A stretch of DNA of 64,000 nucleotides. Source: Tetrahymena elliotti 4EA. Taxonomy: Eukaryota > Ciliophora > Oligohymenophorea > Hymenostomatida > Tetrahymenidae. This document shows, piece by piece, positions 24,701 through 40,796 of the stretch. A program made the translations under genes and the position numbers. The notes beneath the pieces are model-generated. The model worked only from the letters and a program-made list of their open reading frames with translations, was not told the origin of the DNA and ran no database searches. Position 1 is the first letter of the stretch; each line of letters starts with the position of its first letter. The stretch is from assembly GCA_000231825.2 (NCBI GenBank), contig JH720293.1:744001-808000 (forward strand), given 5' to 3'.

Positions 24701-27700
24701 GTACTTGGTATGACAACTATTGGGAAAGAAGGAATGTACATGAGTGAGTAGAAGCTTAGATCTTAAATTACACTTAGATATGTTTTCTATTTACTTAGTG
24801 TGGCTGATAACATGACAGATTGCTAATTAGAAGATTTTTACAATGAATCAATTGAACCAGAAGAAGAAGGAGAAGAGTAAAATTTATTATTTGACTAAAA
24901 AAGTTAAGGAAGAAATGTAACAATAAATATTGAGAAAAAAGAAGATAACGATGATTAATCTTAAAAATCATTAGATACTGAAAAACATGATAAAATGGTT
25001 TCTTAACCAAACTAAATACCTAATCACAAATTAGGTAAAGCTAATTATTAGTAAGAGTAGTTCTACCAAAATGTAGATGCAGAAAAAATTATATCTCTAA
25101 AGGTTCCTTTACTAAATTATATTTATTATACATTCTTGGAGAGTGAAAAGATATCTGATGAATTTAATAAGTATATTGTTAATTTTACAGATTATATACG
25201 TTTTGAGATAAATCGTATCAACTGTTCAAAAGATTTTAGTGATCAGTATTATGAATATTTAAATACATTCCTGTTTACTTTATGTGCTTACAAAAAGGCT
25301 TTTGCAAATACTATGCATTAATAAACTAATGTAAGAACAGAAGCTAATTCAAAAGATAGTGATGCACATAATATTAACAAGGAGTTAGGAAATTTAACAA
25401 AAGCTATCTTAAATAAATAGATGATTTTCTTGAAAAAGGAATATTATGAGAATTTTAGGACTAAATATAATACCATCAACTAAGATAAATGTGAAAAATA
25501 TAAATAAAGATGGAAAATCTTTAGATCTCTAGTCGAAGGTTAAAGATCTAAAGCCAACTAATTTGAAGAAGAACATGAAAAGCTTGAATAATTAGAATTA
25601 AAAAACTAGCAAAGTAGTTTATCTCGTAAAAAGACTGAAAGAAAGGTTGTTCTAAACAAAAACGAAAGTTCTGGAAATGGCATCCTCAATCAAATAGATA
25701 TCCTAGGTCTAGGAAAAAAGAAGGTTATTGAAATAGATCAAGACTGTCATGTATTATTTATTATTTTTGTTTTAATTTTGTTTTGTACTTACAATAATTT
25801 TATAAATTTAGCAATTTAAAAATTTAAATCATGACCATGTCATATGGTAGAAACTTTGGAGTGTGTTCCTTGAATAGTTCTTAAACTCAGGTTACTTAAA
25901 GTAATAAATTGATACCGAACTTACTATTTTCGCTTAAGCTCTTGAATCTATTGAAAATATTTTCAAAGAATCACCAGTAGTTAGTGAGGTCATCAATAAA
26001 AACGAAATATTCAAAAAGCTGATCAAATACTTATAAAAATCATATAAGGAATAGAATGAAATACAAACATTCAAATAGATTTTATGTGCTTTAAGAAATT
26101 TCATCTAGCCCCCTATTGATGAAGATAAAGTAATTTAATATTTAATTCGAAGTTAATAAATAATTATTTTATATTTAAAACTAATTAGAAAATAGATGAA
26201 AAGCAGGAATAAAAAATGTAAGAAGATAAGGAAAATAACTAAAATTTCCTTAATCAAAATAATGCAACTTACATGCTAATGAGCTTATTGAGTGATCACA
26301 GTAATCCTAAATAGAATGATGCTGTGTTTGCAGATTTGATTCACTTTGGTATTGCACTACTTGACGATGGAAATAATGAAGTATAAAAGAGTGTCTACAC
26401 ATATTTCATGAACTTTACTTCAAGCGAAGTATTTTTTAAAAGAATCCATACTATTTTGGTTGATGAAATAACTAGATTAAAAAGAGAAATTGTTGATAAT
26501 TCAGATGAAAGCCTTTATTACTTCTAAAAGTAAGATGATTTAGTTTATAGTATATTAAGATTCTTACAGCTCTTTGCAGAAGGACACAATTTAGACCTTT
26601 AAAAATACATGCGTCTTCAGACTTAAAATTATCATAACTTTGATTTAATTGAAGTTATTATTGAGTTACTCAACAACTACTTCAAAAAGAAATGCGTAAA
26701 ATATATTAAGAATATGACATAGTGCTTTGATACTTTGACTGAGTATATTCAAGGTCCTTGTAAGGAAAACTAGCATGCACTCATTTAAGATAACTTTTTA
26801 GACTTGGCTTCTAGTTTACTAGGTATTGATGAAATTATTGATGAACTCAACTTTTAGATTGCAAATGTAATTTTTATTAAAAAAATAGATAATTTTGTTT
26901 AAATAACTTTTTATTACAGGAAAGTTTAAAGGAAAATAAAGATGACAAGAAAGATGATAGCGATATAGAAGATAAAGCTCCAGTTATTAAAAATGATGAC
27001 AAAAGTAATTCATAGCTACCAAGATGGGAAGTAGCTAAATTGAAATATAAATGTTCTATTACATTAATTTCATTGCTTGAAGCAAGATCTAAAGAAGATG
27101 ATATTGTTCCTCGTATGATGAAAACATTGAATATTGATATTATTAGAAGAAACATAACAGATATTTACAACTAATTTATCGATATTGGTAAAGGTGAATA
27201 TGTAAAGGATGTTTTCAACCACTTTGAAATGGTAAATTTCATTTAAAATGTATTATTAAAAGTTAATTAATTTTCTTTGTTTTTAAAGGAACCGACTGAA
27301 GACAGTAGCGATTAAATCAAAAATTAAGCAAGCTTCATTATTGAAACTGGTTTCAACTTGTTTATCCTTTTAAGCACATTCAAAGAAGTGAGCAAAGACG
27401 AAGAGGATCAAATGATTAAAAAAAAAAGAAAGAAAAAAGAAGGTAAAGAAGAAGAAAATATGTTAAAAAATAATATTATTACTGAAGTATTGCAAATGGT
27501 TTTCAACTTTATAAAATCACTTAAGAATACTGTATAAGAGTAAGCTAATAATTTAAATAATTTGATGAAGACTAAACAAAAAGAAAATTGGCATGATAAA
27601 AAAATGAAAATAAAATAGAGCAGAGATTAACAATCAGAAATAGCATTAAAGTTTTTCGAGAAGCACACTTTGCACATAGAAGTTTTAAGAGAAAACGATA

Positions 27701-29546
27701 ACTAATTAGAAAAAGCTTATTTCTATTTACCATACTTTTGTTAGGATTTAGATAAAGATGCTAAAACTAAATTTAATAGAAGTGCTAACAGAATTTCCGT
27801 TAAAGCTAAAGTTACTTCCTTGACTAAAGAATCTGACTATCTTATTTAAAAAATGAGACACAATCACAAACTTCACTAGTAGCTTGAAAAGGTTTAATTC
27901 CTTTTGATGCTTAAAGAAAAAATTGGCCTTTTGAGAAATCTAGCTTTCTTACTTGCCATTGCAATTAACTTGATGGTCTTGTTTTCATTTGAAAGAGTAA
28001 CATGTAAATTATTTTATTCTTCATTTATGAAACAGAAAATTAAATATTTATTTTAAATAAAAAAATAGAGAGTGATGGTTCTGTTGATTCAGTTAACATT
28101 CGTAATTTTTTTTCTTTACATCCAATAAATTAAAGTTAAATTTTTTCATGTTTTTTAAATTAGATACTGAATCTGCTATTTAAGTATTGGGAGTTATATT
28201 GATTGTTTTAAGTGTTATTGTTGTGCTTTATTTCCTTGCATTAAATGCTCCTTTGCTGATTATGAAAGCGTGGGAGGGATTTGTAACTTCAAAATTAAAT
28301 ATAATTGAGTGATTAATTTTTAAATTAAAATAAATTAGGAATCATATTCGCTGATACAGTATACCTATAGAATATTGCTCACCGTTTATAATTTGCTATC
28401 AGATTTTTATGTCCTTTATTATATCATTTATGGTTTAACTGCTATAGTTGGTACGATTGTTAGTCCATTCTTTTTCTTCTTCCACTTGTTTGATGTTTTA
28501 GTCCGTTTCCCAGATCTGTTAAATGTAGTAAAGGCTGTTTGGATACCTAAAAAAGCTATTCTTTTCACATATTTCTTGTTCTTAGTACTTATGTATGTTT
28601 TTACTTTGTTTGGTTACTACTGGCTTTATGAGTCTTATCCAGGAGATTTTTGTGAGAGTACATTTGTCTGTCTACTAACAGCTATAGATAGGTCATTTAA
28701 GTTTGATGGTGGTCTTGGTGGTTATCTCATTCCTACTACATAAGCAGATAGCACTGGTTTCTTCTTGGTTAGATTCTTCTTTGATAATCTTTACTATATC
28801 CTCCTTATGATTATTATGATTAACATTGTATCAGGTAAAACAACTAATCGAATAAACTAAAGCAACTTTTATTTAACTAATCATAGGTATTATTATTGAC
28901 TAGTTTGGTGAGGGTAGAGATGAACTTAGAGTTTATAATTAAGATCTAATTTACAAGTGCTTCATTTGTGGTTTTTCAAATGAAGAAATTGAAAAAAATT
29001 CAGATTAAAACCAAGATTTCAAATCTCATATAAAGGTAACAGAAATAAAAATTGTTTAGCTTATTAATGGTTTATAAATAAAAATTTAGGAGGATCACTA
29101 TATGTGGAATTATCTTTACTATATTGCTTATTTAAAAGATAAGAGAAAGACAGAATACACTGGTATTGAGAGTTATGTTGCTGACAAGCTTGCTAAAAAT
29201 GAAATTACCTGGTTCCCTACTAATAGGTATTTTAAGTTCTATTGAGTTTAATGTTAATTTATTGTTTAAAAATATTAAATAGAGCATTATGTATGAGCAA
29301 GAATGTTTCAGTGAAGTAAAACTAAGAAATATTTACATCACTACAAGAAATTGCAAAATCAGTAATTAAATTTTATAAATATTAATTTTTTAACTTTTTT
29401 CACTTTTAAAAAAGTAACATAAAATAAGATAAACTTTGGATTAAGTAAATACAACTTTAGATTAATTCTAAATTGATAATTAAGGAGAAGTACAAAAAAA
29501 TTAGCAGAAAAAGAAAGAAGAATTCCTTCCTTAAAATATAAATTGA
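18713..29546 (+). CDS. ITPR: Inositol 1,4,5-trisphosphate receptor-type Ca2+ release channel
   Basis: Large intracellular Ca2+ channel, about 2,900 residues in many exons. The N-terminus HFGAMVYICFENERGEEYFT plus FTSGLFKILPPFYDN matches the suppressor beta-trefoil of IP3 receptors. A MIR-type segment follows (GGLVEWDNMYRLRHLTTNQY), then RIH-like helical repeats (MVGRLDRCLIDLNRFCHNKL; NVLREQLFIELLVSLLALAF). The exon at 24195-24650 and the region to 27900 are alpha-solenoid. The membrane part (27900-28900) has six hydrophobic segments, a pore loop RSFKFDGGLGGYLIPTT, and S6 MIIMINIVSGIIIDQFGEGR. The C-terminus has the linker zinc-finger CFICGFSNEEIEKN with HIKEDHYMWNYLYYIAYLKD and EYTGIESYVADKL, all diagnostic of IP3 receptors, then a short coiled coil to TGA at 29544-29546. 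The filter is GGLGGY instead of the usual GGGVGD. At the IP3-binding helix, xxNxxREQ keeps one basic residue where animal receptors have KxxREQ. Family is certain; ligand dependence is not. Confidence 0.93.
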
Positions 29547-30587
29547 GTAATTGAGAAAAAATTGTATGTTAAAATTATATATTTGTTTAACCATTAATTC
29601 ATATACTTAATTTACTTATATAAAGAAAAAAGTTAAATTTTGTTTCACAATTGGTAAATAAATTAACACAAAATAGTTTTTTAAAATTATTTGGAATTAA
29701 TTATTTCTTTATCTTTTAGAATAATTAACTATAAATTTTTAAGCAATAAAATTGAACTCTCTATAATTTTTTTATATTGATTGCAAAATAATAAATGAGC
29801 TTTTTTTTATTTAAAGTTCATCTCCATTTAACATTAAAAATGAAGTCTTAAATAAAAATTGATTAGATTTGATAAAATGTGCAAATGATACATTATTTGT
29901 AAAGAAATCAATTTAGAATATATATTTATTTTGTTAAATCTTAACAACTTAATGACCAAAAAACTTTAATTTTTATGAATTTAATTTAGAAAAAGCATTT
30001 TACTAGTTTAAATTAATTATTTTTAATTATGAAATCTTAATTCTATTTGTTATTTTAATTGACTAAAGCAAATAAACATTTTAGACTGAATGAATAACTT
30101 TATTAATTAAATTAATTCATGAGAGGAGTTCTAAAAATATAAATTGAGCTACTTAAGCAAATATAAATAATTATATATTGTGTAAAAAATAATAAACTCA
30201 AATGCTAAATTAAATGTAATAATATTTAGATTACTTTTATTTTGAAATGTAAAGTTTGATAACTAAATATAAATCACAAAAAATATTAAAATAAATATAA
30301 ATTAGCAATTGCTAATATAAAGAATTGAAACAATATCATTATTTTTTAGTAAAATTTAATTTTTTAAGTTTAACTTTATTATTTTTTATTTTTTATGGAG
30401 AATAAGAAATGAGCTTATTATTTTCATCAAAATTGCTTATTTAGGAAAAAATAGTTTTATTGATTTTGAAATGAGTTGTTAAAAAAAAACTTTTTTTAAT
30501 TTTAAACTAAGGTTAATCAAAATTTTAATTGAATTTATTTTTAGAGGGAGTTTAGTAATAATTTTTTTCAGAAAATCAGTTATTTCT
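29547..30587. other. AT-rich convergent spacer
   Basis: About 1 kb between the 3' ends of the channel gene (+) and the kinase gene (-). It is rich in TAAAT and TTTAATT words with no coding frame or recognisable RNA. The kinase stop is uncertain, so part of 30500-30590 could be untranslated. Confidence 0.5.
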
Positions 30588-34090
<3,503 letters not shown>

Positions 34091-34810
34091 GAGACTAAAA
34101 AGAGTTCATTTATTTTTAGTTATAATTAGAAGATAAAGTTAGGTTATTTTGTTTGCAATTATTATTATAAATACTTTCATTTTTAAAATTTGACTTGTCA
34201 ATAAACATCCTTATATATTTTACATTTCAATGAATTGTCTCAAAAATATTTAAACAAATCTATCTCATTATAATTAACACGTTTATTGTCATTAATTTTT
34301 TTAAATCCAAAATTATTTCTTTCTTACTTACTTTCTTTTCTAAATAGCATTTATTTATTTCAAATTTTGAAAATTAGATTTCATAAAAGCATTCACATTA
34401 AAATATTAAAGATGCTTTTTGATTATTTCAGCTAAAATTATTTTTATCAAAAATAATTTGATTTACAAAAAAATATTTAAATGTAATTTTAAATAATTTT
34501 ATTTTTTTTAGCTACTTTTTAGTTAAATCAAAAACAAATTTATGTTTGGTTTGATCAAAAAAAAACAAAAATTATTTTTATTATTTAAATAGAAAAAGAC
34601 AATGAAGAAATTGGAAATACTTTTTAGCTGTTGATTAGTTAATATAATTAACAGCTAGTTGAAATAATCTAAAAGAATTAGAAGTGATTGTTGAGTATTT
34701 AAGAAAATTAAAGATTGAAAACAAATTAAGAATAAATATTAGTTAGATTTGATAATTAATTGAAAATAATACAATAATAAACTTAACACTTCAATAATAT
34801 CAGAAATAAG
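34091..34810. other. Divergent intergenic region
   Basis: 720 bp of A/T-rich DNA between the kinase gene (-) and the transporter gene (+), with poly-A and poly-T runs. It must hold both promoters. No coding frame or specific element is seen. Confidence 0.45.
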
Positions 34811-37009
34811 ATGAACTAAAAATAGGATAAAGAGATTAGGGAAATCTTAATCCAAAACGAAGAGGAAAAGACTTAAGTAGGTGAAGGAAATAATCTAGAT
34901 AATTAAAATCAATGTTAAATCATTTAAGATATTGGAATTTCTAGTAAAATATCAAATAAATTTACTTTGAAAAGCGATAAAAACCCAACAAAAAAAACAG
35001 TGAAAAAAAAATTTTTTTAATGAGAGAGCAAGATGACAATATGCTTAAATAAAAGCATATTTAAATATCTATTTATGACAAAAAGAATGATGATAGAGTA
35101 TCCATTAATATTTTTCATAAAAAAAATAAAAAAGGTTAAGAAGTTGTTGAGTAAAAGTCCAGTGAGTTCCATGCTACAGTGAATCTATTCAAAGGGCTAG
35201 TAGGAATTGGTATTCTATCTTTACCCATAGGATTTTATAAGAGTGGGTGGCTTGCAGGACTCATAATTTTACCATTATGTGGGATAGCTATGCTTTATTT
35301 AAGCCAATAGATGATGAGTGTTGCTGATAAATCTCATTCTAAAGCAAAAAATATTACTGAATTCTGTGCAGATATGCTAGGAAAAAGGTCTATTAATTTT
35401 GTGAATATCTGCTTATTCGGAATCCAACTAGGTGTATGTATATCATATGTTATCTTTTTCACATCGTATTTCAAAAAAAGTTTTTGCCATACGATGGGTG
35501 AAAGTAGCTATACATGTGAATCAAGAATCCCTTCTTTATTAGTAGCTTTGGTTATTCTTTTACCTTGTATTTTCATTAGACATATGGACAAGCTCAAGAA
35601 GTGGAGTATGAGTGCAAATGTTTTTATTCTCTGCTCTCTTTTAGTCATTTCTTTATACTGTGGGTTAACCATAAAATCAAATGGTTTACCAGAGATTTAG
35701 CAATTTAACTTTAGCTCGATGGGAGACTCAGTTGGAATTTTCATCTTTACATTTGAAGGAGTTGGTCTCTACTTTGATGTTAGGTATTATTTACTTTTTA
35801 TTTTTTTAATATTTCAAATATTTTTCTTTATTTATTTCATGACAATTTATTAAAAATATTTTGTTGTTTAAAAATGATATTTTTTAAATAATTTTCAACT
35901 AAAAATTTTAATTTTACCATAAAATATTTTATCAAAGTATTTATTAAATTATTAATTTTATTTCAATTTAATTTAAACGATTTCTATTTTTTTTGTGAAA
36001 AACTGATATTTTTCATCAAAATTATTTTGAGGAATACAAAAAAAAATAATTTACAATTATTTAAAAAAAATTTTTTTTATTTAAAAGACACTCAATGCAG
36101 GAACCCAAAAGATTTTTTGTAGTTTTAAATTATGTTATATACTTTGCATTGATACTGTACACCTCCTTTGGAATTCTTGGATATCTAACATTTGGCAAAG
36201 AAATCAAAGATATCATTTTATTTAACTTTGACTTAACTAATCCTGTGCTTTTTGTTGTTCAAATACTTTATTGCATCTCACTAATTTTATCATACCCAAT
36301 ATAGATTTTTCCATGTGTAAATCTTGTTGAACATAAAATTTTAAAGAAATTCTGTGCTAAGCAATTTTAAATGTTAGAAGAAGAGAGATAAAGAAAAATA
36401 AGTGAAGTCAATTAATTTTTGATTTCAGAGACTGATGATAAAGAATCAAAGGTAGTATAAAAGCTCCCACCTATTGGGAAAACAAAAAATAAAGCTCTAT
36501 CATTCACTCTTCCTTCAAGCAGATAGAGATCAAATTCATTAAATAACAGATAAATAGTAAGTGCTGGAGAACAGACTGATGATGAAAATAAGCTAGAGGA
36601 GATAAAATATAGGTAAAGACATTAATTTTATAGTACGTTTTTAGAATAGGAAGAAACTATGGAAATATAAGATTATGATTAATTGAGTGAAGTTTTTTTA
36701 GATGAAGAGGATGAAGGTCGTTTCTTAAAATACAGCTACTTAGTCCGTATAGGGTTTCTAACATTTGTATTTTTAATGGCTATGTCAATAGATAGAATAT
36801 CGATATTCATAAATTTTATAGGTTCTATTTGTGGCACAGCACTTTGTTATTTCATTCCAGTAATAATCATATATAAAAATGAAAAAGATATTCCTTTTTG
36901 GAAGCAAACAATCAACTGGATAATCTTCTTAGTAGCCTTTGTTTGTGGCTTATTTGGAGCATATTCAAGTATTATCTTATTCACTAAAGACTTTGGACAA
37001 GACATTTGA
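34811..37009 (+). CDS. AAAP-family amino-acid transporter
   Basis: Multi-pass membrane transporter of the amino acid/auxin permease family (SLC32/36/38-like, AVT in yeast), which moves amino acids with H+ or Na+ across the plasma or vacuolar membrane. After a charged cytosolic N-terminus comes the family's signature first helix ATVNLFKGLVGIGILSLPIG, then GWLAGLIILPLCGIAMLYLS. Further helices run to about eleven in total: NICLFGIQLGVCISYVIFFT, SLLVALVILLPCIFIRHMDK, GIFIFTFEGVGLYFDV, EPKRFFVVLNYVIYFALILY, IFINFIGSICGTALCYFIPV. A ~120-residue charged loop (36330-36680) lies before the last helices. The 304-nt intron 35784-36087 splits DVR from HSMQEP. The start is chosen at MNQKQDKEIREI with an intron of about 96 nt ending just before 35032; the alternative is a start at MREQDDNM (about 35021). 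Family is secure; substrate unknown. Confidence 0.87.
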
Positions 37010-37690
37010 AGAAAAAAATAATTACATTAATTAAACAAATTTGCATTATAAAATAAACATATATTAATATAAATCTAAAAAGAACTATTATAAATATTTC
37101 TTGTGATTTTTAGTCATTTATTTAGTCATAAGTTAAATAAATAAATTTATTTTTAGTAAATATTTTCTTTCAGTTATTAGCTATTAAATATCTGTATGAC
37201 TTACCCGGTGATTAGTCATTAAAAGATGATACAACTGGAGTACTATTTTTGGGTTAATTAATTTTTTTTTTTGTTTTTGTACTAAAAATATCTTTTGAGT
37301 ATATTTTATTAGGTTATTTGATTTCGATTCGTCTATTTTATCATTTATTATCTTTTTTTGATTTTAATCAGATCAAATAATAAATTGTTCCTTTTTGTCT
37401 ATTTTATATTTGCTCTGATGATTATAACAATGCAAAGAGAATATTACTAATTATAATGTGGTTCATTTCTTTTATTTTCTCATAAAAACTATTTCAACTA
37501 GCATTTTGAAAGAGCTTATAAATAAAATATTTTCAAAAAATTGCATTTTTTTATTAGAAATTTAACCAGATTTATTTTTTACTATAGTTTCATTTGTTGA
37601 TTTTATTAAAGCACAATCTTTACAAAAGAATAAATAAATCTTATTATTTATTTGCCTTTAATTGATTTTCATATATTTGTTTAGTATTTA
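37010..37690. other. AT-rich intergenic spacer
   Basis: About 680 bp between the transporter and the EF-hand gene, A/T-rich, with long T runs near 37260 and 37340. No coding frame or RNA gene is seen. Confidence 0.45.
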
Positions 37691-39438
37691 ATGTCAAAAC
37701 TAAAAATAGAAGAAAATGCACAAAATAATTAGTTGAAGTAAAAATACTATGAGAATTTAGATTAAACTGAATATGACTAAGAATCAAAAGAGGCCATAAG
37801 GCAAGTTTTTCAAAAATTTGATAAGGATGGAAGCGGAGATATTCAGTTTGACGAAATAGGAAATTTGGCAAAAGAATTAGGATTAAGAATTAAAAATGAG
37901 GATATATAATAAGTAATTTCTTTCAGATTAAAGCAAGATATATTAACTTGGATCTACATGTTTGTTTGATTGAAAACCTAACTAAATATTTCTTGTGAAA
38001 AAACTGATTATTTTATAAATAGATATTTATAGATTTAGATTCAAATTTAGATAAAAAAATCAGCTTTGATGAATTTTGGGCTTGGTGGTCAATGGGGAAG
38101 CCTAATAAATTAGAAAAACTAGTATATTATAAGCTGAAGGGAATGAAGCTTTTAAAAAAAGCTCATACGGAATTTACACGAATGGGGACTTCTCTTGATG
38201 CGAAGTACGATAAATCAATAGACACACATTATATAGCTTTAAATTATGGCTCATCTAAAGGTGAGCTCTCTGCTAATCTAAATTTATATATATAACACCA
38301 AAAAAAGTAAATAATAAAAAGATCTATTAAATAATTTTAAAACATTTTGTATGATGATTTTTATTCGTAATAAAAACATTTTTTAAAGCAAAAAATAGAA
38401 ATTTTTTAAAAATATTTTACAAAAAAGCTAAGAAGTGAGAGAATAAGCTTTTAAAGGAATTAAATTAAAAGATGAAACACCAAAATCAGCATTTGGTGTA
38501 GTAATGAGAATGAAATCAAAATCCCCTAAAGAGGGAAGAAGAATGCTTTTGAAATTATTAATTGATGTTAAGAGAATTATTGGTTTATTAAATGGGCCAT
38601 AAATGGGAAAATTGATAGAACCTTTTGATTTTGAGACATTTGACGTAGACGATGAGATAGTCTTATTTATTAATTTCAAGAAAAGCACATTAGAAAGTTT
38701 TATTATGCATGATGTTATTAAGGGTATTTATTAGATAGGAGAGAAAGCAAATGCCCATCTTGAAGTGCATCTTGGAATCAAAAATTCATTAAAATAAATT
38801 ATAGAAGAGCCAAATACAAAATTTGTGAATTGGCTATTTGAAGGATTTTTAGCAGAAGCAAAGTTAACAATGGATACTTAACTTTTAAAACATATTAGGA
38901 AATTAATTATAACAATAGTCTCTCTTCGTAATATCAATAATCCTGATGGACAATCTTTGGTTTCGTTAATTTCCATATTGACCTTGCTAAGTAGCTCTAA
39001 ATTTCACTTAACATTTAAAGTAATTATTATTAAATTTTATTTAGATTTCATTCAATAGATTTTTTGGTTCAAGAAACTTGTTTAACAATCAAAAAAAATA
39101 TTTTTAATTAAAATATATTTTTATTTTTAAAGGATATGGATAATATAAAATCATTCTTTGAAGGATTAGGACTTACTAAGCTTTCAGAAGATGCCCCAAG
39201 TTGCTTTGATCTCTTTAAAGAGTTACTATAAGATATATCTTTGGATAAAATAATAGCCGAAAATAGCTCTTATCCCTTTCTTAAAAATTTAATTAACTTT
39301 CTTAATGATTAAGTAAGTGGAAAAAACTTTAATATATATGTATGTTTTGATATTGCTGTGATTCATGCTGAATTTAATTTTGAAGGATTAGGCGATATCA
39401 TAAAAAAATTGTTATATTCTATTAGTAATAATCCATGA
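37691..39438 (+). CDS. EF-hand calcium-binding protein with a long uncharacterised C-terminal region
   Basis: Predicted Ca2+ sensor of roughly 480 residues. The N-terminus MSKLKIEENAQNNQLKQKYY leads to EF-hand 1, FQKFDKDGSGDIQFDEIGNL (a canonical 12-residue loop DKDGSGDIQFDE), and after an intron EF-hand 2, FIDLDSNLDKKISFDEFWAW (loop DLDSNLDKKISF-D-E). Both loops keep the Asp/Glu ligands. The Trp-rich segment WAWWSMGKPNKLEKLVYYKL follows. The rest, from TPKSAFGVVMRMKSKSPKEG to KKLLYSISNNP, matches no domain I know; it alternates amphipathic helices and strands and has no membrane segment. Introns rejoin KNEDIQQ|IFIDLDS, GSSK|EVREQ and HLTFK|DMDNIK. Stop TGA at 39436. The gene model is good; the function beyond Ca2+ binding is unknown. 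Confidence 0.82.
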
Positions 39439-40157
39439 TTATTAAATCATAGGTTTTTATTTATTTGTTAGCTCGTTAGTTATTCAATCAGTCAAATTAT
39501 TAAGTTAAATATTTTGCTTTACTGGTAAATTTTTAGCACGTAAATTTTATTGAGTATTATCCTAGGAATAATCTTAATTAAATTACAGATTTATAATATT
39601 AATGGTTTAAAGAACTTTATTTTTGTACTGAATAAATTTGCTTTTGGTAAAACTATTTGCCAGCCATTTTAGTGAGTTAGTGAATTAGTTATCTAGTTTG
39701 CTCGCTCGAATGCTTTTTTTTAAATTTACAATCTAGAAACTTAAATTTGAGTCAGTAAATAATGATTCAATAAGAAAATCAAAAAATTATTGAGTAAAAA
39801 TTAAATTAAAATAAAACTAAAGAGAATTAAAATCTTAATTTAAATTTTTTATTGCATTTATATTCAAGCCATTTTTTTGTTATTCAAAAAGAAAGAAAAA
39901 ATAATGTAAAAAAAATTTATAAAAACCTATTGAAAAATAATAATCTGTAAATGAGGTTACTTTGATTGAGATATCATTTTTTTAATGAGATAATTTAAAA
40001 TTGAATACACTAATATAAATATTTACACAAAAGGTTTTAATTATTGATTAAGATTAATTTTTTATTTGATATTTTCATATTTTTTTAATTATATAGTATT
40101 ATTATAATTCTTAGAAGATCGAATAAAGTATTTTTAGGTTAGGTTAGTATTTATTTT
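39439..40157. other. AT-rich convergent spacer
   Basis: About 720 bp between two convergent stop codons. It contains scattered TTAGTTAG/GTTAGCTCG-like words around 39465-39720 but no array, no coding frame and no RNA gene that I can support. Confidence 0.45.
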
Positions 40158-40796
40158 TCAGAATGATAAAGCTTAGAAAACAGTAATGTTGACTTTGCTT
40201 TGATCCTTTTTGACTTTAGGTTTATTTTGAATTTTAGGGAAAATGTAATTGACATAGTTGTTCCATGAGGTAGCTGAGAGATTAGCGAAGGGGGCTCTAA
40301 GATAAGGGGGAATGAATAAATGATTAAAAGTGCATAAAAGGGGCCATACTTAGTAATAATTTTTAAGAGAATAATCGACTTTTGTTTAGAATGCAGTTTA
40401 AATTGATTAGACGTTTTAATTATAAAGTAGATTGAAACCACTGTGATATAGAAGTTACATCATAGGGAAACATACTACATAGTCAGTAGTTATCTTGACA
40501 AACAACTACTTGAAGTTAACCTTTTTAGTAACAGGGTCAATTAATGTTGGTGTAGCAGGTTTACCAATAGTGGCTTGAATAATTTTGGGTTGGAGCTTGG
40601 TAAACCAGATGAAGAGCCAAGGAGCAGCGGCAAAACCAACTGAAAAGTTGATGCCGATTTTCTTCAAGTCATATTTTTCTCTCTTTTCAATGAATGTTTG
40701 ACTCATAAAGTCAAATGAGGAAAGAATCGTTCCTGCAGTCATCATTCTGCTGAAGTAAGGGTGAGTTTCCAAGCATTTCTTGTACCAGGTGATCAT
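40158..40796 (-). CDS. Mpv17/PMP22-family organelle membrane protein
   Basis: Small four-helix integral membrane protein of the Mpv17/PMP22/Sym1 family, found in the mitochondrial inner membrane or peroxisomes. Two exons give about 182 residues, the usual family length. Start MITWYKKCLETHPYFSRMMT matches the W-x-x-Y-x-x-x-L-x-x-x-P opening, and the family's GD(x)xxQ position reads SSFDFMSQTFIEKRE. The second exon carries the family signature W-P-x-x-x-x-x-N-x-x-x-(I/V)-P-x-x-x-R-...-S-W-N-x-Y as VWPLLCTFNHLFIPPYLRAP then SWNNYVNYIF. The intron (40349 to 40438 or 40441) restores this reading; the unspliced frame would lose it. The donor is either GTTTCA or GTGGTT, giving V or I before WP. The tail KPKVKKDQSKVN is basic. 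Targeting cannot be told from sequence alone. Confidence 0.88.

Noticed and set aside
39460..39720. Tandem TTAG(T/C)TAG-type repeats
   Set aside because: Words are too irregular and too few to call an array, and similar words arise often in this A/T-rich DNA.
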